A model generated the notes under the pieces. That model saw only the letters and a list, made by a program, of their open reading frames with translations, had not been told where the DNA came from and ran no database searches. Positions 25,301-38,100 of a DNA stretch of 64,000 bases are shown here, piece by piece. Origin of the DNA: Amyelois transitella (taxonomy: Eukaryota; Arthropoda; Insecta; Lepidoptera; Pyralidae); NCBI RefSeq assembly GCF_032362555.1, contig NC_083507.1, positions 9,241,001 to 9,305,000 on the forward strand. Direction: 5' to 3'. Each line of letters starts with the position of its first letter. Position 1 is the first letter of the stretch. The translations under genes were made by a program, and so were the position numbers.

Positions 25301-28296
25301 CGAAAGTTTGTCTTGAGTGCCACTGCGTAGTGAAAACACGTGTTTATTCTAACCTATTTCAGAATTTTTCAAGTTTAATAATAAAATATTAAAAAAAAAC
25401 GCGCTAATAGTACACTAACTCAGAGGTGGCGTGGAAACGTGTGCATATTATACGCTTGCAACTTTTTGCATCGTTATATCTCAGAAACGGTAGCTTTATT
25501 GAAAAAAATATTGATACCTTTTTTATAGATAACTTTATGATCTACAATTTATGTCTGAGGTAATTTTCCGATTTGCAAAAAATTACCGTATTGAAGAAAA
25601 TCGCGAAACACCCATTTTTTACCTTTGACCTTGGTAATTTATTTTCCTTAACCGGAATCATGGGGAATTTTGAAATAATGCTTTTGATTGTATTTTAAAC
25701 AATTATACTCATTTTCAGCTTGATGGGAATTAATGTAGCTTCGAATGTCTACATTGACCGGACTAAAGTATTTTTTTCATTGTAATTAGTAGTTTTAGTA
25801 TTAGTTCGGCCCGCGTGTGCCACAAACGGTTTAAGCTAAATCCGACTTTCGGCGCTATAAGTTACGGCGCTGAATCCACTGCGGGTAACGCAACGTGTGT
25901 TCGCGGTTCTACAGAACGTCTATGGATAAACTGAAAAATTAAGATTTTTTTTTCTTCGTATTTTTCCAGGATAAAAAGTATCCTATTTTATGCCCAGGAT
26001 AATAAGGTATAATTATACCAAGTTTCATCAAAATCGAACCATTAGTTTTCACGTGATGCCTGAACATACAGACAGACAGACAAAAATTTTTTTAATCACA
26101 TATTTGTGTTCGGTATCGATCCAGTAACACCCCCTGCTATTTATTTTTTAAATATTTTCAATGTACAGAATTGACCCTTCTACAGATTTATTATATGTAT
26201 AGATTAAATCTCTTTTTTCAGAAACATTGAAGTATGTGCAAAGCGGTTTTCAATACAGTACTTTAAAAGTAAAATATATATTTTCAAAATACCTGTTAGC
26301 CTTGATCAGAGTCAAACACACCCTGAACAGGATTTTTGAGCCCTCATAGAAAAGGCAGTCCCATATCCGCAGGACAGTCTCTATTGGTAGAACCTCGGCA
26401 AATAGACACACAAACCACTTGGTAGTTATAACGGCCCATGGGAGGCCTGTAATATAAGGAAATATTTATTATGTGGATTTTTTATTTATGGACAGCAGAT
26501 TGATTGAATGAATTAAATCCCTTTTGTTGACCATAAGGCTTCAATATTCACAAGGATTTGTTGGAAAAACCAATGTTTATATTATTGCAGTGATCCTATC
26601 TTTTCCTCTTTCTTACAAGTAGTAGTAGTACATACATATAATCGCGTCCATATCCCTTGCGGGGTAGACAGAGGCAACGGTCTTGAAAAGACTGATAGAC
26701 TACATTTAGAAAATGATAAAATTGAAATCAATGATAGAATTGAGATTCAAATAGTGACAGGTTGCCAGCCCATCGCCTAAAAGAAGAATCCCAAGTTTAT
26801 AAGCCTATCCCTTAGTCTCCTTTTACGACATCCATGGGTAAGAGTGGTCATATTATTTTTTCTATTGGTGGCGGGAACCACAGGGCACTATGCATATAAA
26901 ATCAATTTTATATTCAGTTCATGGATAAACCTTGATATAACTTACCTAGATTAATTACATGCTGATGTACATCAGGTACTTTGGACTTGACCAACTCTGA
27001 CAGGACTTCAATGTCCACAATGAGACCATCCATGGTCTTCGTGTAGTAGTCGGGTAGGATCTTTTCAACCAGCACTTTGAGCAGCCAGAATGATGTCTCT
27101 TCACTTTTCGTGGCCAGGAGAAGTAATCCTGATTTTAAAATATTCCAGTTACATAAAAGTAATATCAATAAAGAAGAAAAATGTATTGTTTTTTTTATAG
27201 TTTGTGATCCTCTTTTTCAGACCTACTTGAAGTATGAATGTATTATAATTATTTCATTGAATAGAGGCCCTTTAAATAAAACACCCTACTTAAGGATGAT
27301 TGTCTATCAAACCACAGCAGAAAGTATATAATGAAATTTGCCTTTAGACAAAAAGTCAAGATTTTTGGTGAATAAATTGCTATGAGATCAAAGCTTTGGC
27401 CATATTGGTCAAATAATCCTTAGTAGGCCATATTTGATAAATAAGATGACGAGAGAAGACCAGCCATTAAAATGTTATTTATTTTTATACTTAGAAAATA
27501 TTAAAAGAAAGGTCTTCCTTGATTTATCAGGATTTGAGAGATAAGCCACAGAAATGATAACAATGCCAATATCAAACAAGATAATAAATCAAAGTTACAG
27601 CTAAATATATAATTTACTCACGTACCTGCAATATAATTGAGACCCTGGCAGTAACCAACCACTCGATTACTATGAGCATAAGCTATTAAAATGTTGAACA
27701 GGTGCGTCTGATGATTAGCTTCTTTAGTAAAGTATATGTTGTCTGGGAAAGTTCGTGGCAAGTCTGTTTTTACAAGATCAACCAGCTCTTTTTCAAATGG
27801 CCCATCTAATATCTTGTGGAACAAATCTGGGCTTAGGTCTTTCATTTTGTCGGCTTCTGATATTGCCATCCATACTGAGGGTCGATGTTCACCTGAGAAA
27901 TAAAATATACTTGTATAAAATTATCAACCATTCCATCTTTTAGTTTCAAAAATATTTTTTTTTAAGTTTTCTATAATTTAGATTGAATATAATTTGTAAA
28001 CAAATACTCACTAGGAATTCCTTTCCGTACGTATCGTTTGACAGTGTTGGTACGTTTGACCGACTTTCCTTCACCAAGTAGAACAGACCATTTTTGCGCT
28101 CTGGTTGCAAGAACCTTTAGGTACACAGACATAAAGTGCTCGTAGTTGTCGTAGTCAAAATCCTCATGCCTTTCAAACCCATATTCGTCGACTCCACTAT
28201 AAAGAAAGACCAAAGTCAACAATCAACAAAAATTATCTCAATATTTTCTAAACTCACAAATTTAGCAATCGTGTACCTAAAAGTAGATTGTGCCAT
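22351..28296 (-). CDS. GRTP1: TBC-domain Rab GTPase-activating protein, GRTP1/TBC1D6 type
   Basis: TBC proteins switch off Rab GTPases in membrane traffic. Seven exons (28277-28296, 28012-28196, 27626-27892, 26946-27128, 26293-26446, 23719-23818, 22351-22455) give 1014 nt, 337 aa; human GRTP1 has 336. The start [20 protein letters not shown] matches the family's DPYGFERPEDF region. [15 protein letters not shown] opens the TBC domain. The catalytic arginine finger lies in [10 protein letters not shown] and the glutamine finger in [12 protein letters not shown], so it should be an active GAP. The block [17 protein letters not shown] follows. The tail ends [20 protein letters not shown] plus a Gln/Glu-rich end. 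The Rab target cannot be read from sequence. Its first exon faces Sec5 across 809 bp. Confidence 0.95.
24122..24180. repeat. edge of a dispersed lepidopteran repeat
   Basis: The phrase 'cccccgcgactccgtccgcgcgga' is the end typical of short lepidopteran interspersed repeats and marks the left border of the composite repeat block inside the GRTP1 intron. Confidence 0.5.
24213..25771. repeat. inverted duplication enclosing a retroelement fragment (GRTP1 intron)
   Basis: The left arm 24213-24327 and the right arm 25443-25771 are reverse complements: AAGCTACATTAATTCCCATC occurs near 24246 and its complement near 25722, and TAACGATGCAAAAAGTTGCA near 24291 pairs with 25461-25480. The right arm is 329 bp. 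The left arm lacks about 215 bp from its middle, with AGCT at the junction. About 1.1 kb lies between the arms. This looks like two opposite copies of one dispersed repeat, or a foldback element with one shortened arm. Confidence 0.65.
24560..25170 (+). mobile_element. broken retroelement C-terminal fragment with PD...D endonuclease-like motif
   Basis: Frame pieces read [20 protein letters not shown] (from 24718), then [18 protein letters not shown], then [13 protein letters not shown] and [20 protein letters not shown] recall this series from reverse-transcriptase-associated sequences in many invertebrates. The spacing PD-x(15)-D resembles the restriction-like endonuclease of LINEs with such nucleases; the exact element was not established. 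The fragment is degenerate and lies inside a GRTP1 intron, so it is a fossil insertion and not a gene. Confidence 0.5.
25975..26205. repeat. dispersed repeat, degraded
   Basis: The phrases 'ttttatgcccaggataataagg', 'accaagtttcatcaaaatcg' and 'acagacagacagac' are typical of widespread lepidopteran interspersed repeats. It ends shortly before the GRTP1 exon at 26293. The family was not named. Confidence 0.5.
26630..26888 (-). mobile_element. SINE copy A (GRTP1 intron)
   Basis: A near full-length copy (about 259 bp) of the same SINE as 28531-28791, from the 'catacatata' tail at the left to 'gggaaccacagggcac' at the right. No clear target duplication was seen. Confidence 0.8.
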
Positions 28297-29105
28297 TTTA
28301 GTTCACGTAATGGTATCGTAGATAGTTTAACGTTTAATTCATAGTGTAATGATTAAACCCACGTATTTAATTTCTGTACGCCCCCAAAATAAACTGATGT
28401 TCGATCCCCAACATGGTGAAAATGGAAAATATACCAATGAAATGACATTTGAAATGTCGAATGAAATTGAATTTTGTGAAATGAATGAAATTTTTGACTT
28501 ACGATACTTTATGGTTTACATAGACAAATACATACATACATATGATCACGTCTATATCCCTTGCGGGGTAGACAGAGCCAACAGTCTTGAAAAGACTGAA
28601 TGGCCACGTTCAGCTATTTGGCTTAATGATAGAACCGAGATTCAAATAGTGACAGGTTGCTAGCCCATCGCCTAAAAGAGGAATCCTAAGTTTATAAGCC
28701 TATCCCTTAGTCGCCTTTTACGACATCCATGGGAAAGAGATGGAGTGGTCCTATTCTTTTTTGTAATAGTGCCGGGAACCACACGGCACATATAGACAAA
28801 TATGGTAACTTTATATTTTTTTATCAAAGTTGGCTGCACTGAAATTATTTTTCCTTACCATGTCGGTATTTATTTATCGGTTTTAAACGAAAAACATACG
28901 CACTAAGGAAATATTTTTTGGCTATCCGTCAAACTTGAGATAGGTAACTCAAAGTTGATGTCACTTGGCAGATGTCAACGCATGTTTGTGTGTGTTTTTG
29001 GGTTTTGTTCATTTAGTATCCCAATTGCCCTTTTCAGTGTTTTTTGATTTAAATAAAAGTTTATTATACTTGTCTAACATAATATCGATTTAGAATCTGT
29101 ACATC
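28297..29105. promoter_or_regulatory. shared upstream region of divergent GRTP1 and Sec5
   Basis: 809 bp separate the two start codons. A SINE occupies the middle, so the ancestral gap was about 540 bp. No TATA box is obvious. The part from about 28810 to 29105 presumably holds the Sec5 promoter and leader. Confidence 0.5.
28520..28802 (-). mobile_element. SINE copy B with intact 11-bp target-site duplication
   Basis: The element (28531-28791) is bounded by the perfect direct repeat ATAGACAAATA at 28520-28530 and 28792-28802, the mark of retroposition. In its own orientation it starts ATGTGCCGTGTGGTTCCCGG and ends in a CATACATA-type tail. It is the best preserved of at least six copies here and sits between the GRTP1 and Sec5 starts. 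Confidence 0.88.
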
Positions 29106-32100
29106 ATGGGCCCACCTCCAGTAGTAACTGGAATATCTCCAAAAGAAGGACCTCCGGGCACCAGAGTTACAATTCGTGGTGAATTTTTAGGAACTTCTGC
29201 AACTGATTTAATTGGTAGGTCTTGTGTTATTGTTGCTTAAAATGCCACAAGCAATTTGAAACTTAATTTCTCGACAACTGATCATTACAATATCAATGAC
29301 CAGATGAAAGTGGGCGTTAAAAGATGTGGCACATATCTACAAAAAAGTGATAACTGTTGTAAAAATGCACTGATAATAGATAATACCAAACAAATATAAC
29401 TATCCACGGGAGGAAATTATTTATTGTTAATTATTTAACGACGCACTGTGGATGCCCTCTGCCCCAGCTAGGGGACATAGGACCTTAAGTCAAGTCAATT
29501 ATTTAACAATAAATATTTAAATAATTTGCTCTGGTGGAGATTAAATATTTAATCTCCAAAGAGATAGTTTTAGTTGTTCAATTATATTTTTAGGGCTGAA
29601 AATCTGTGGATGTGACTGTTTGTTGTCAGCGGAATGGAAGAGCAAGAACAAGATAGTGGCTCGTTCAGGTCCCTGTAAAGGTCGCGGTGACATCATAGTC
29701 ACAACCAGGTCAGGTGGAGAAGGGACTTCAACTGTGCAGTTCAGAGGTGAGTCTTTAAATAAATCTCTTTAATTCTTCTATTTTTAGAACTTACTTTACA
29801 AAAACTTTTATATTTTCAGCTTTTCATTAATTTATTGGCTGATTTAGTGAGTAGATTTTATTATTTACTTTTAAAAACAAGTGAGTGTGATTCTTTCACT
29901 ATAAGTGTTGGACTTTTATATTATACTTCTTCATACACTTATCATTAATTTAACTTGTGAAGTTTAGGAACTCTCCATCTCTTTTCCTTCTTCATCCAAT
30001 GTCACAATCAAGTGAATTTATAACAACAAACTTGGGATTCTGATTTCTTAACATGAACTGTCTTTTAATGACTGAAGACTTGTAATGGACTGTCCTTTCC
30101 TAACTGAAGACTTTGTCTATCTCATAAGGGATAAGGGTGTGATATAATATGTATGTATGTATATTTATATAATTTTACACAATAATATTAAGTTCAAAAA
30201 CACTACAGGTAGAAGAAGAAACAAGATAACTATATAATATTTCTCATTTTCAAATACTTAATCTTTTGCCAGGTTATCATGAATCAGTGGGACCTGTCAA
30301 AGAAAGTGCAGTATGGGTGGAGGAAGCAGCCCCACCGTCATTGCCATGGGGTCGGCGGCCCATGTCACCAACTGCTTACACCCCACCTGACCCCCTGGGT
30401 CTATCTACTGAAGGAGATGACTGCAAGTTTCCGGAGGAAGATCTGCATGAACTCTTTCCGGATGGGTAAGATCATACTTATTATAAAGCAGAAAGAAGAA
30501 GCATAAGAAGTATAGAATAAAACTTTTTTGCCAACACAACACATTACAAAGATTTTAACATAGATAGTTGTTTGTGGTTTGAACAATTTGATACTGTCAC
30601 TTTTGAAGCTTAATAATTTGGCTTGTCCTGTGGTGCTTCACCCTCATGGTGGCTGAGTGACTGTTGATGTTTCATCTCCTTGCTAAGATTCAACAAAAAA
30701 TAATTAATTTCATGTTTAATAGATAAGGAAATAACAAACACATCCAACTTTATGAGGTAAAATATATTGTTATTATTTTGTATAGTTCTGTTGGTCTATT
30801 TAAATAAAAGTTCCTTTTTAGATCAGGCAATTTGACAGATGAAAACTTCCAACCAGGCTGGTACTTATTAGAACATCAAAGTAACACTTCCTTTGAGGAT
30901 TTGAAAGCTGGAATGGTGTTCTTACAAAGAAAGGTAAAGTTCATTTATTAAATATTTATGTAATAACATAAATATTTAAGTGTGTACCATCAAGTAAAAA
31001 ATTTTAGTGACTTTGTTCACCAACATTGCCAAAGCATATTTTTATAATATGTCTTATTTTCTCCCTTTTTATAAATCATTGGTAATTGATAAGGAATTGA
31101 TACAAAAAATGGCGTGGCAACTACTAAAATATAGTAACTAATAATGTGTGTACGCTATTGCTTTTCGAGCTGGACTGGAAGACAGCAAGGTGACGCGCGT
31201 TCTTTGCTCGTCGCGTTTCTCGCTCCGCGCCGTGTCCCTTGTTGTGTGTTCCCTGGTCTTTGACAACTCCCATCAATAAGGGAGTCGTCATTTATCCTAT
31301 ATGCTATGAAAGAGAGAGTTGTTAAGACATGAATTGGTAACATTCGTGACAAAGGGGACTGACCTCTTTATAAAAAAATCTTTCAGGTTGAAAGTCAAAA
31401 AGAAGGCCAACTAAGCTTTTTGAAGGAAAACACAGGTGCTGTTATGGATCAGTTAGACAGGCTTGTTCTTTTGAAGAACATGTATGAAGAAGATCAGAGA
31501 AAGAATGGAAAAGAGCCTTTACCAAGCTTGCAGGCTGCTATAGAAGGTATAAAGTCATGGTTGTTTACTCAAAATTTCAAATAGTAAAAATATTTAATAA
31601 AACTATGATAATATTTTCATAAGTTGTTTCATACTTCATATTGTTTAATGGATGCATAGTGTGATTGAAATTTAATAACATAATAAGTACTTTTTATTCC
31701 GAAGTGCAGCTAGTAAGTTAAAAAGCATTTAAATATTTTCAGAGTCTATAACTTTAGCGGATTCCCTTTTTGCGGAAATCCTGTCGCGCAAGGAGAACGC
31801 TGATAAGACTCGCGAAGCCCTGTCGCTTCTCACTCGACACAAGTTTCTGTTCCAACTGCCAGCATCCATAGACAATAATATACGGAAAAAGGAGTATGAC
31901 TTGGTCGTTAATGATTATACAAGAGTGAAAAATCTTTTTGGGAATACTGATGTTAAGGTTTTTATTTATTTTCCTCATACAGTACTTTCATGTTTTTGTT
32001 AAACTGCTTAGATGATATAATAATCACTACATCATTCTTGTGTCACTACATCACAGTATATCAGTCTTTATGCCACAATTACTGCATGCTTCTTTTGCTT

Positions 32101-35100
32101 CATCCACATTTAACACTCTCTTTATATAAGTTTGTCGGTTTAGGGTACTCCTGATCGACCTTTCGCCAGGATTTCCACGATTTAATATAGTTTACCTAGG
32201 CCTTCCCTTTCTAACATTTTTGTTCACACCCCACTGTATTAATAATATAATACTTTTTAATAATATACTTAATGCTTTGTATTTCAGCTATTCCAGAAAA
32301 TATTAGCTGAGATAGACAGGAAGATAGAAGATTTGAAAGAAAAATTGCACACAAGAATGAAAACTATGCCCATTAACGTTCAAGAGCAGACTAAATATAT
32401 AAGGTAATGGCACATCCTTCAAGTTCTGTTTATTTATATATAACTTGTTAAATGTTGACAAGAGTAGTTTAATTTTGTAGATTATTGGTGAGTCTGAATT
32501 GGGAGGGTGACGCGGCGTGGGTCGCAATCACGAGTCGTAAAGAGTACCTTATGAACCTGATGAACAAGGTGAAGGACCACTTCAAGCAGAAGGAGGACCT
32601 GGAGATTGGAGATAAAGGTATGAGCACATGAATCTAAGTCAGAATGTGTTCGGGTATAACTTTTTGTGGGCAAGAATATTGACGCTCTTTTTTTCTTTAC
32701 GACCTTAGCTTAGAAACCGTTAAGTTTCAGGGTCTGCTTTTGACAAATCGTATTGGCCTAATCATATCATCTTTAAATGTTAAAGGTAAACGCAAGCCGA
32801 AAGAGAGTGAAAGCGAGGGTTGCTGGAGCGGCGTCCGCTCGGACTGGTGCGGGGCCGCGTGCGGGGCGCTCTCCGCGGAGCTCCACGCGCTGTGGCCGCT
32901 CGCCAGGAGGTACTTCGCGGGGGAACTCGGCGGCCAGCCCTCGGAGCCCATGCGGCACCCGCAGCTCAAGGTCAGTCACCTCCAGTGAAGGCTGCTAGAG
33001 TAGCGTCCGCTCAGACTGTGGCCGCTCGCCAGGAGGTACTTCGCGGGGGAACTCGGCGGCCAGCCCTCGGAGCCCATGCGGCACCCGCAGCTCAAGGTCA
33101 GTCACCTCCAGTGAAGGCTGCTACAGATTTTTTGTATGACTGAATATTTCTCTTGAAAGTCTCTCTAGTTGACTTAAACCTAATGACCTATAAGTGGCGG
33201 CGTCAATATACATAGATATTGAGGGAGTGGATATGTCTAGGTGGCCATGACACCGAGTTAGAGCTGAAATGAGAATATATATTTATGTAGGTATTTAAGG
33301 TATTCACATTTACTTTTCTGTTTTCAGGAGATGATAATAGCGGTGGTTGAACAATTTTCGGAACACATGCGGTTATGTCTCTTATCGGGCGGAGGCACAG
33401 TTGCACATGATGTTCTCAGAGCGAGACTCACCACCAATCTAAGACATTTGCGGGAGGCTCTCGACTCTCTTCTCAAACTGGACCTGCCTAAACAGGTAAG
33501 AAGTTCTTTGTAGTTTTTGGCGCACACCGTCGTGAAACTCCTGGCGCAAAGTACACTTCCATTAATAGTGGACTTTCTCTCTCAACCAAATCGCCTCCTT
33601 CATCATCCAAAGAAATCCAATGGAAACTGTATTTTTAGAAATTCAATAAGCCACTTTAAACCCATTTACACCTAAGCTATACCTAGAATATTACCATTAC
33701 GCAAAAGTGATTTTACCTATAATGTGTTTCAGCCACTAAGCGTGGTCGAGAAGGTGATATTCGACTACCGCGTGCACGGCATGACAATGTTTCTCCAGCG
33801 GGCGCTAAAGCGGGTCAAAGGACTCAAAGACAAAGAGACGTGGAAAATCGAGGAGTATACAGATTACGGTGCTATTACTAACCTTGTAAGTTACAATATT
33901 GTAAAGTTTATGAAACTGTATCGTACTGGATATATTAAGCTATAACAGTTAGAGGGTTTGGCATTATGTTGTTTATGAAATGACGTCAGAGGCGTCGCGA
34001 ATCGACGGGAAAAATAAAGTTACAGTCGTTTAAAATTACGTGTACAAAATAAGCTTTTGTATGTTGTATCATGTATCAAATATCATAGAACTGTTCAGTG
34101 AATACCGTTGTGTAACGTGGTTTTTGTCTTATCAAAGAAGGTCATGTTCTTCATCTTTATGTATGTATACTTAATAACTAAATCATAGCCTGACTTTTTT
34201 GTACTATTTGAATTCTACTTGGTGCATGTATTTTAAATTTTTCTATATTTCAGCCGCATCTCTTAGAGACTTACATGACGGAAGCCCTATCATCGATCCA
34301 CAAGTGTGTATTGTCCAGTGGTCGTCGCGAGGCGCCCTTGTTTGAGGAGAAAGGAGAGACTACTGGCGTCTTACAGCGACATACGCAGCAAATACTGCTG
34401 GCGTATGTGGCAGTTCTGAGAGAATTGGCCTTGCCTAAACATGACCAGGTAGGTTACTATAAAATGTCTATTTACCTAGTGTAGCACAGAAATCCTTATA
34501 AACAAACTATCTAGTGTCAACATTTTAAGACGTGTAATGCAATGCTCAGCAAACCCTCTTGCCAACATTTCAAACAGGAACAAAATTCGTTCAAAACTCT
34601 CCGATATTAGCGCATAAAGAAAAAATGTGGGGACTTTATAATATCTAGTGGCTAGATATTGCCCGCGGCTCTTCGCGCCTGTAGGTCCCTTTCCGCGTAA
34701 CCTGTGGAAACTACAATCCAGACCTATAATAGATTTATAGAAATTCTATATTATCCTACTCGTGTGCTTTTTTATATAGCCATCACATTGCTACGATATC
34801 AAACTGAAAATAAAAACATACATACTGTCACATTTTTATCTCTAAAATAATAAGATGCGTCCTATTACAATTCAATAGAGACTGCAGTGTGTTTTAGTGT
34901 TTCTTGATATCGATAAAACGAATCAGAAGTTCTAGCTTTATCTAAATTAAATATGTTTATGTTTAATAGTTTTGAAGCAGTGCTTGAAGAACATTTTCAA
35001 ACGTATTTTTCCCTTAAACGATTTTGCCCAAACAAACCAGTTTTGACAACGCTCCTAATTGTATATAATCTACCTATTAAAACAGCATTAAATTCGTTGA

Positions 35101-38100
35101 GTAGTTTTAAAGTTATAACGTAACAGACAGGCAGACAAAAATTGTTTATTTGGATTCTATTACTCTTCTTTAATCGCCAGGATCAGGTTTTTGGAGAAAT
35201 ATTGAATGTCACTTTATTTTTACTGTCTTTTTATAATGTATTGATGATATAAGAATTGTCTCTTAGTAAGTTTGGTAACGCATTGTTAAAATCACTTTCA
35301 GGAATTCAACAACACGAGTCTTTCAGTAGCACTAGACCAGTGTCTGGACGAGACCAAATGTGAGGAGCCGTCTGGTCGCAGCCGGCAACAGCAGCTGCTG
35401 GTCGCGGGCGCCAACGCGCTCTACACGAGGAGGCAGCTGTTGGTGGAACTGCCCGGAACATTCCAGAAGTGAGTTAGTTATACTTCCAGGAATTTTGCAA
35501 TTCACAACATTTTTCTTTGCAGTTGCAGTTCACCCAAAATGCCATAAATCGGTTCAAATTGGTTTATTATCATGTCGCTTGTTTTATATTTGTACAAGTA
35601 AATAAATGAAGAAAAAAGTTTTTCCCGTGCACATTGTAGAAATCAATCAAGGGTAAGGCTAATAAACTAGGAATATTTGTTTAGGCGATGGGCTAGCAAA
35701 TGAATCAATAAATATTTGAACCGCAATTCTATCATTAACCCATACAGCTGACCGTGGACTACCAGTCTGGCAGAGAATGACTTATGGCACGTGCATTAAG
35801 TTTTAATAAATAAATAATTATATAATAAACGTGATTATGGGGATACGTATTTAAAGGGAAAATTTTGCTAATCATTAAAAAAAAATGCTTTCTAATTTTC
35901 AGTTTCGAGTTACCCCAACCAACGGAAGCGTTAGAAGCCACCAAAAATGCGTTGGCCGACCTTGAAGCGACCATAGCCGACACCTATTTGGAGCACAAAG
36001 GGGACCCACTGGTGGGCACTATAGAGCCCAGCATGTACATGGGACGGCACAGGATACAAGACGACGAACTAGTCCAAGACGTGAGGCCGTATGTCTACGA
36101 GATCATCAACAATCTGATAGCTGTGCACGCTGAGGTACATTCATAGTTCCATCTGAAATTATTGTTAAGAGTACACAACACATTTTGCTTTATTATCTTT
36201 AACTAAAAATATCTTGGGCTAGATGAAATTCGGCAAGGGAAGAATTCACATTGGAAAGGTCGTAGCTAGGAAATTATTCGTTATTGCAAAAAAGACACAC
36301 AAGTACACAGTACACAGTTGAAATAGAAGTAAAAATTTAAGTTGAAAATTTTACGGGGGCGAACTCAAGGGCAAAAACTTAAAGTAAAAAAAAAGTGTTA
36401 AATTTGATTCTAGAATTTTGTTAAATTACTATGTTTTTTTTACCAAAAATATAAAACGTACTATCAGCTTTCCTACTCAATGACCCTATTGCTAATAATA
36501 TGAGTAGCTCTACATCGGATTCAAGTTTTTCATTATTTGACGAAACGAATTGGAGTCCTAACAATAGGCTACGAGTAACGGGAACTTGCTTTTATATAAT
36601 CATACGTGCAATGAATTGTTAACAAAAGGGTGTCGTTACTTTTAGAATTTGTCACTAGATGGCGTTGTTCATTATTAAAACGCGCTATGGAGTGTCGCAA
36701 AAAAAGAGTAACCTCGCTACATGGAAGTTACTTCATTAACTTTGCGCAGAGGCAATATCGTAACCAATGAGGTTAATCCGAGGTGCGATTATTGCTAGTT
36801 GAAAACTTTACCAATACCCCGCCTTGTGGACGTGAAATACCGTCCGCTATGGCACTTTTTGAACGGCTGTAATGGCCTAGAAAACTGAAGAAAGAAATAG
36901 GAATAAAGTAAATTCTGTATTGTTTATGAATGATCTTATGAGTTGAGGTCCTTGATTGGATTTCTTAATCAAATGGTGAAGTTTTAGGTTTGTTCGTCCT
37001 GCCTACCTATGCATACTATAGGGTGAAAATTGAAGTTTGTAAAGTATCTAGATGTGCCGTGTAGTTCCCGGTACCAATAAAACAAAGAATAGGACCGCTC
37101 CATCTCGTTCCCATAGATGTCATAAAAGGCGAATCAGGGATAGGGTTATAAACTTGGGATTCTTCTTTTAGGTGATGGGCTAGGCAACCTGTCACTATTT
37201 GAATATCAATTCCAACATTAAGCCAAACAGTTAAACGTGGCCTATCAGTCTTTTGAAGTCTGTTGGCTCTGCCTACCCAGCAAGGGTAGACTAGTAGGTA
37301 GGTTCCTAGATGTAAACCTCAAACATGCACATGTACGATCGCGTTCATATCTGCAGTCATAGTTTTAAAATTCTTACGGGTTAAAATAGCGTGCACTGTG
37401 ATTCCACTAAATACACACACACATGCATATTTAAAAGAATAAATATTCCTTCAAATGAATACGGTCTTTAATACCAATGATTACTAAGTAAAAGAGATTA
37501 TTATTCTATGACATATAACATAACAAAACAGAAAGAGACGGTAATCAACGATGGCCGAACTGGGCCCGATAATTGTCGATCGAAATATCGTCGTCTCTCA
37601 TTATTTGCATAAGATTTGCCTATAGAGGAAAGCCTGCCAGACTTATGTCATTTTAATAAGGTTGAAAGTTTGTCTGCACACGACCCTAACATAGGTAGTG
37701 GTTCCTTTGAAAGTAATTGGGTAGTAATTTTATTACTTCGTGTGTGCAAGTGAGATCTAAGATATATTAGATAAACTCGCTTGCTCACACTCGCTTGTTC
37801 TAGTTACTAGCGTTACTTGGATTCCGAAGTTATTCAAGGATTTTTTTGTCTATTTTAGTGTTATTGACAATTTTTAATGTTTCAAGGTGCCATTTGAACT
37901 AAGTAACTGACTGACTAACCAACTAACTGATATCTAAGAATTACAATACCCGTGTTTTCAAACACGGAAATCAGCAAGAAATATTAAACAAGAGGGAGCA
38001 AAATAAAACATTCAATAATTAAAATTAGTAAATTTTATTGAAACAGTTTACCTATAGTTTTATTTACATATTGATGATTATATAAAGCTTACATAATATA

